This document shows, piece after piece, positions 5,859-6,118 of a stretch of 6,118 bases of DNA (position 1 is the first letter of the stretch; the number at the start of each line of letters is the position of its first letter). Under the pieces are notes generated by a model that saw only the letters and a program-made list of their open reading frames with translations, was not told the DNA's origin and did no database searches. The DNA lies in assembly GCA_029937205.1 (NCBI GenBank), contig JAPYQV010000181.1, forward strand, positions 1 through 6,118. The letters run 5' to 3'. The position numbers and the translations under genes are program-made. The stretch comes from Alphaproteobacteria bacterium (GTDB taxonomy: Bacteria; Pseudomonadota; Alphaproteobacteria; UBA828).

Positions 5859-6118
5859 ATGCCAGACCCAATCAGTTGGGGCTATTCTTGGCCATACTTC
5901 GCGGTCGCGTTAGGTGCGGCTTATCTGTTGGGTTCTATTCCGGTCGGGCTGATACTGGCGCGGCTGTTCGGCCACGGCGATATCCGCACGATCGGCTCCG
6001 GCAATATCGGCGCGACAAATGTGCTGCGTACCGGCAACAAGCCGCTCGCCGCGGCAACCCTGCTGCTCGACGGCGGCAAGGGCGCGGGCGCCGTATTGAT
6101 CGGCGCCATATATGGCCC
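5859..6118 (+). CDS. plsY: Acyl-phosphate:glycerol-3-phosphate acyltransferase, N-terminal part (cut by window edge)
   Basis: PlsY is a multi-pass inner-membrane enzyme that transfers an acyl group from acyl phosphate (made by PlsX) to glycerol-3-phosphate, the first committed step to phosphatidic acid. 86 codons are visible. After a short start ([11 protein letters not shown]) comes a first membrane helix (about 12-36) with [17 protein letters not shown]. It is followed by the family hallmark [20 protein letters not shown] (40-59) and then [21 protein letters not shown], the second helix with the conserved Asp-Gly-Gly-Lys-Gly. The start is the only good ATG before the motif; it sits inside a small hairpin and has no obvious Shine-Dalgarno. 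It lies 139 bp after pyrC, a neighbour order common in alphaproteobacteria, where dprA and topA often come next; these are beyond the window. The end is missing only because of the window edge. Confidence 0.95.
   Translation, partial: MPDPISWGYSWPYFAVALGAAYLLGSIPVGLILARLFGHGDIRTIGSGNIGATNVLRTGNKPLAAATLLLDGGKGAGAVLIGAIYG

Overview
The window is high in G+C (roughly 60% by eye) and densely packed. Its gene set (gatC-gatA, ruvX, pyrB-pyrC, plsY) points to an alphaproteobacterium, possibly Rhodospirillales-like. From memory, ruvX-pyrB-pyrC-plsY next to gatCA is a familiar order in that class. No mobile element, tRNA, rRNA, CRISPR array or phage gene is visible, and I do not see an undescribed multi-gene system. 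The unusual material lies in the leaders, in the gene boundaries and in a tandem transporter pair.

Layout. Positions 1-823 (minus strand) hold gatC followed by the first 179 codons of gatA, overlapping by 4 bp (ATGA). They encode two subunits of the tRNA-dependent amidotransferase GatCAB. A 129 bp divergent spacer (824-952) separates them from ruvX (953-1420, plus strand), a YqgF-family nuclease-fold protein. ruvX converges on a minus-strand pair of paralogous 10-TM EamA/DMT transporters (1417-3257) and shares 4 bp with it (TTAG). The two transporters overlap by 4 bp (GTGA), align without gaps over 303 residues at about 47% identity (hand count), and look like a tandem duplication with a constant offset of 908 bp.

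A second divergent spacer (3258-3455) carries a fair sigma70-type promoter and a long leader hairpin in front of pyrB (3456-4409). pyrB and pyrC (4406-5719) overlap by 4 bp and encode pyrimidine steps 2 and 3, aspartate carbamoyltransferase and a metal-ligand-complete class I dihydroorotase. A perfect 10-bp inverted repeat followed by TTTT includes the pyrC stop codon and probably ends this operon. The next 139 bp (5720-5858) hold no gene but contain three more short perfect inverted repeats; the last one buries the plsY start codon. plsY (from 5859, cut by the window edge) encodes the membrane acyl-phosphate:glycerol-3-phosphate acyltransferase of phospholipid synthesis.

Functionally this is mostly housekeeping: aminoacyl-tRNA correction, RNA/DNA processing, UMP synthesis and phosphatidic acid synthesis. 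The transporter pair is the likely accessory element, placed between ruvX and pyrB.
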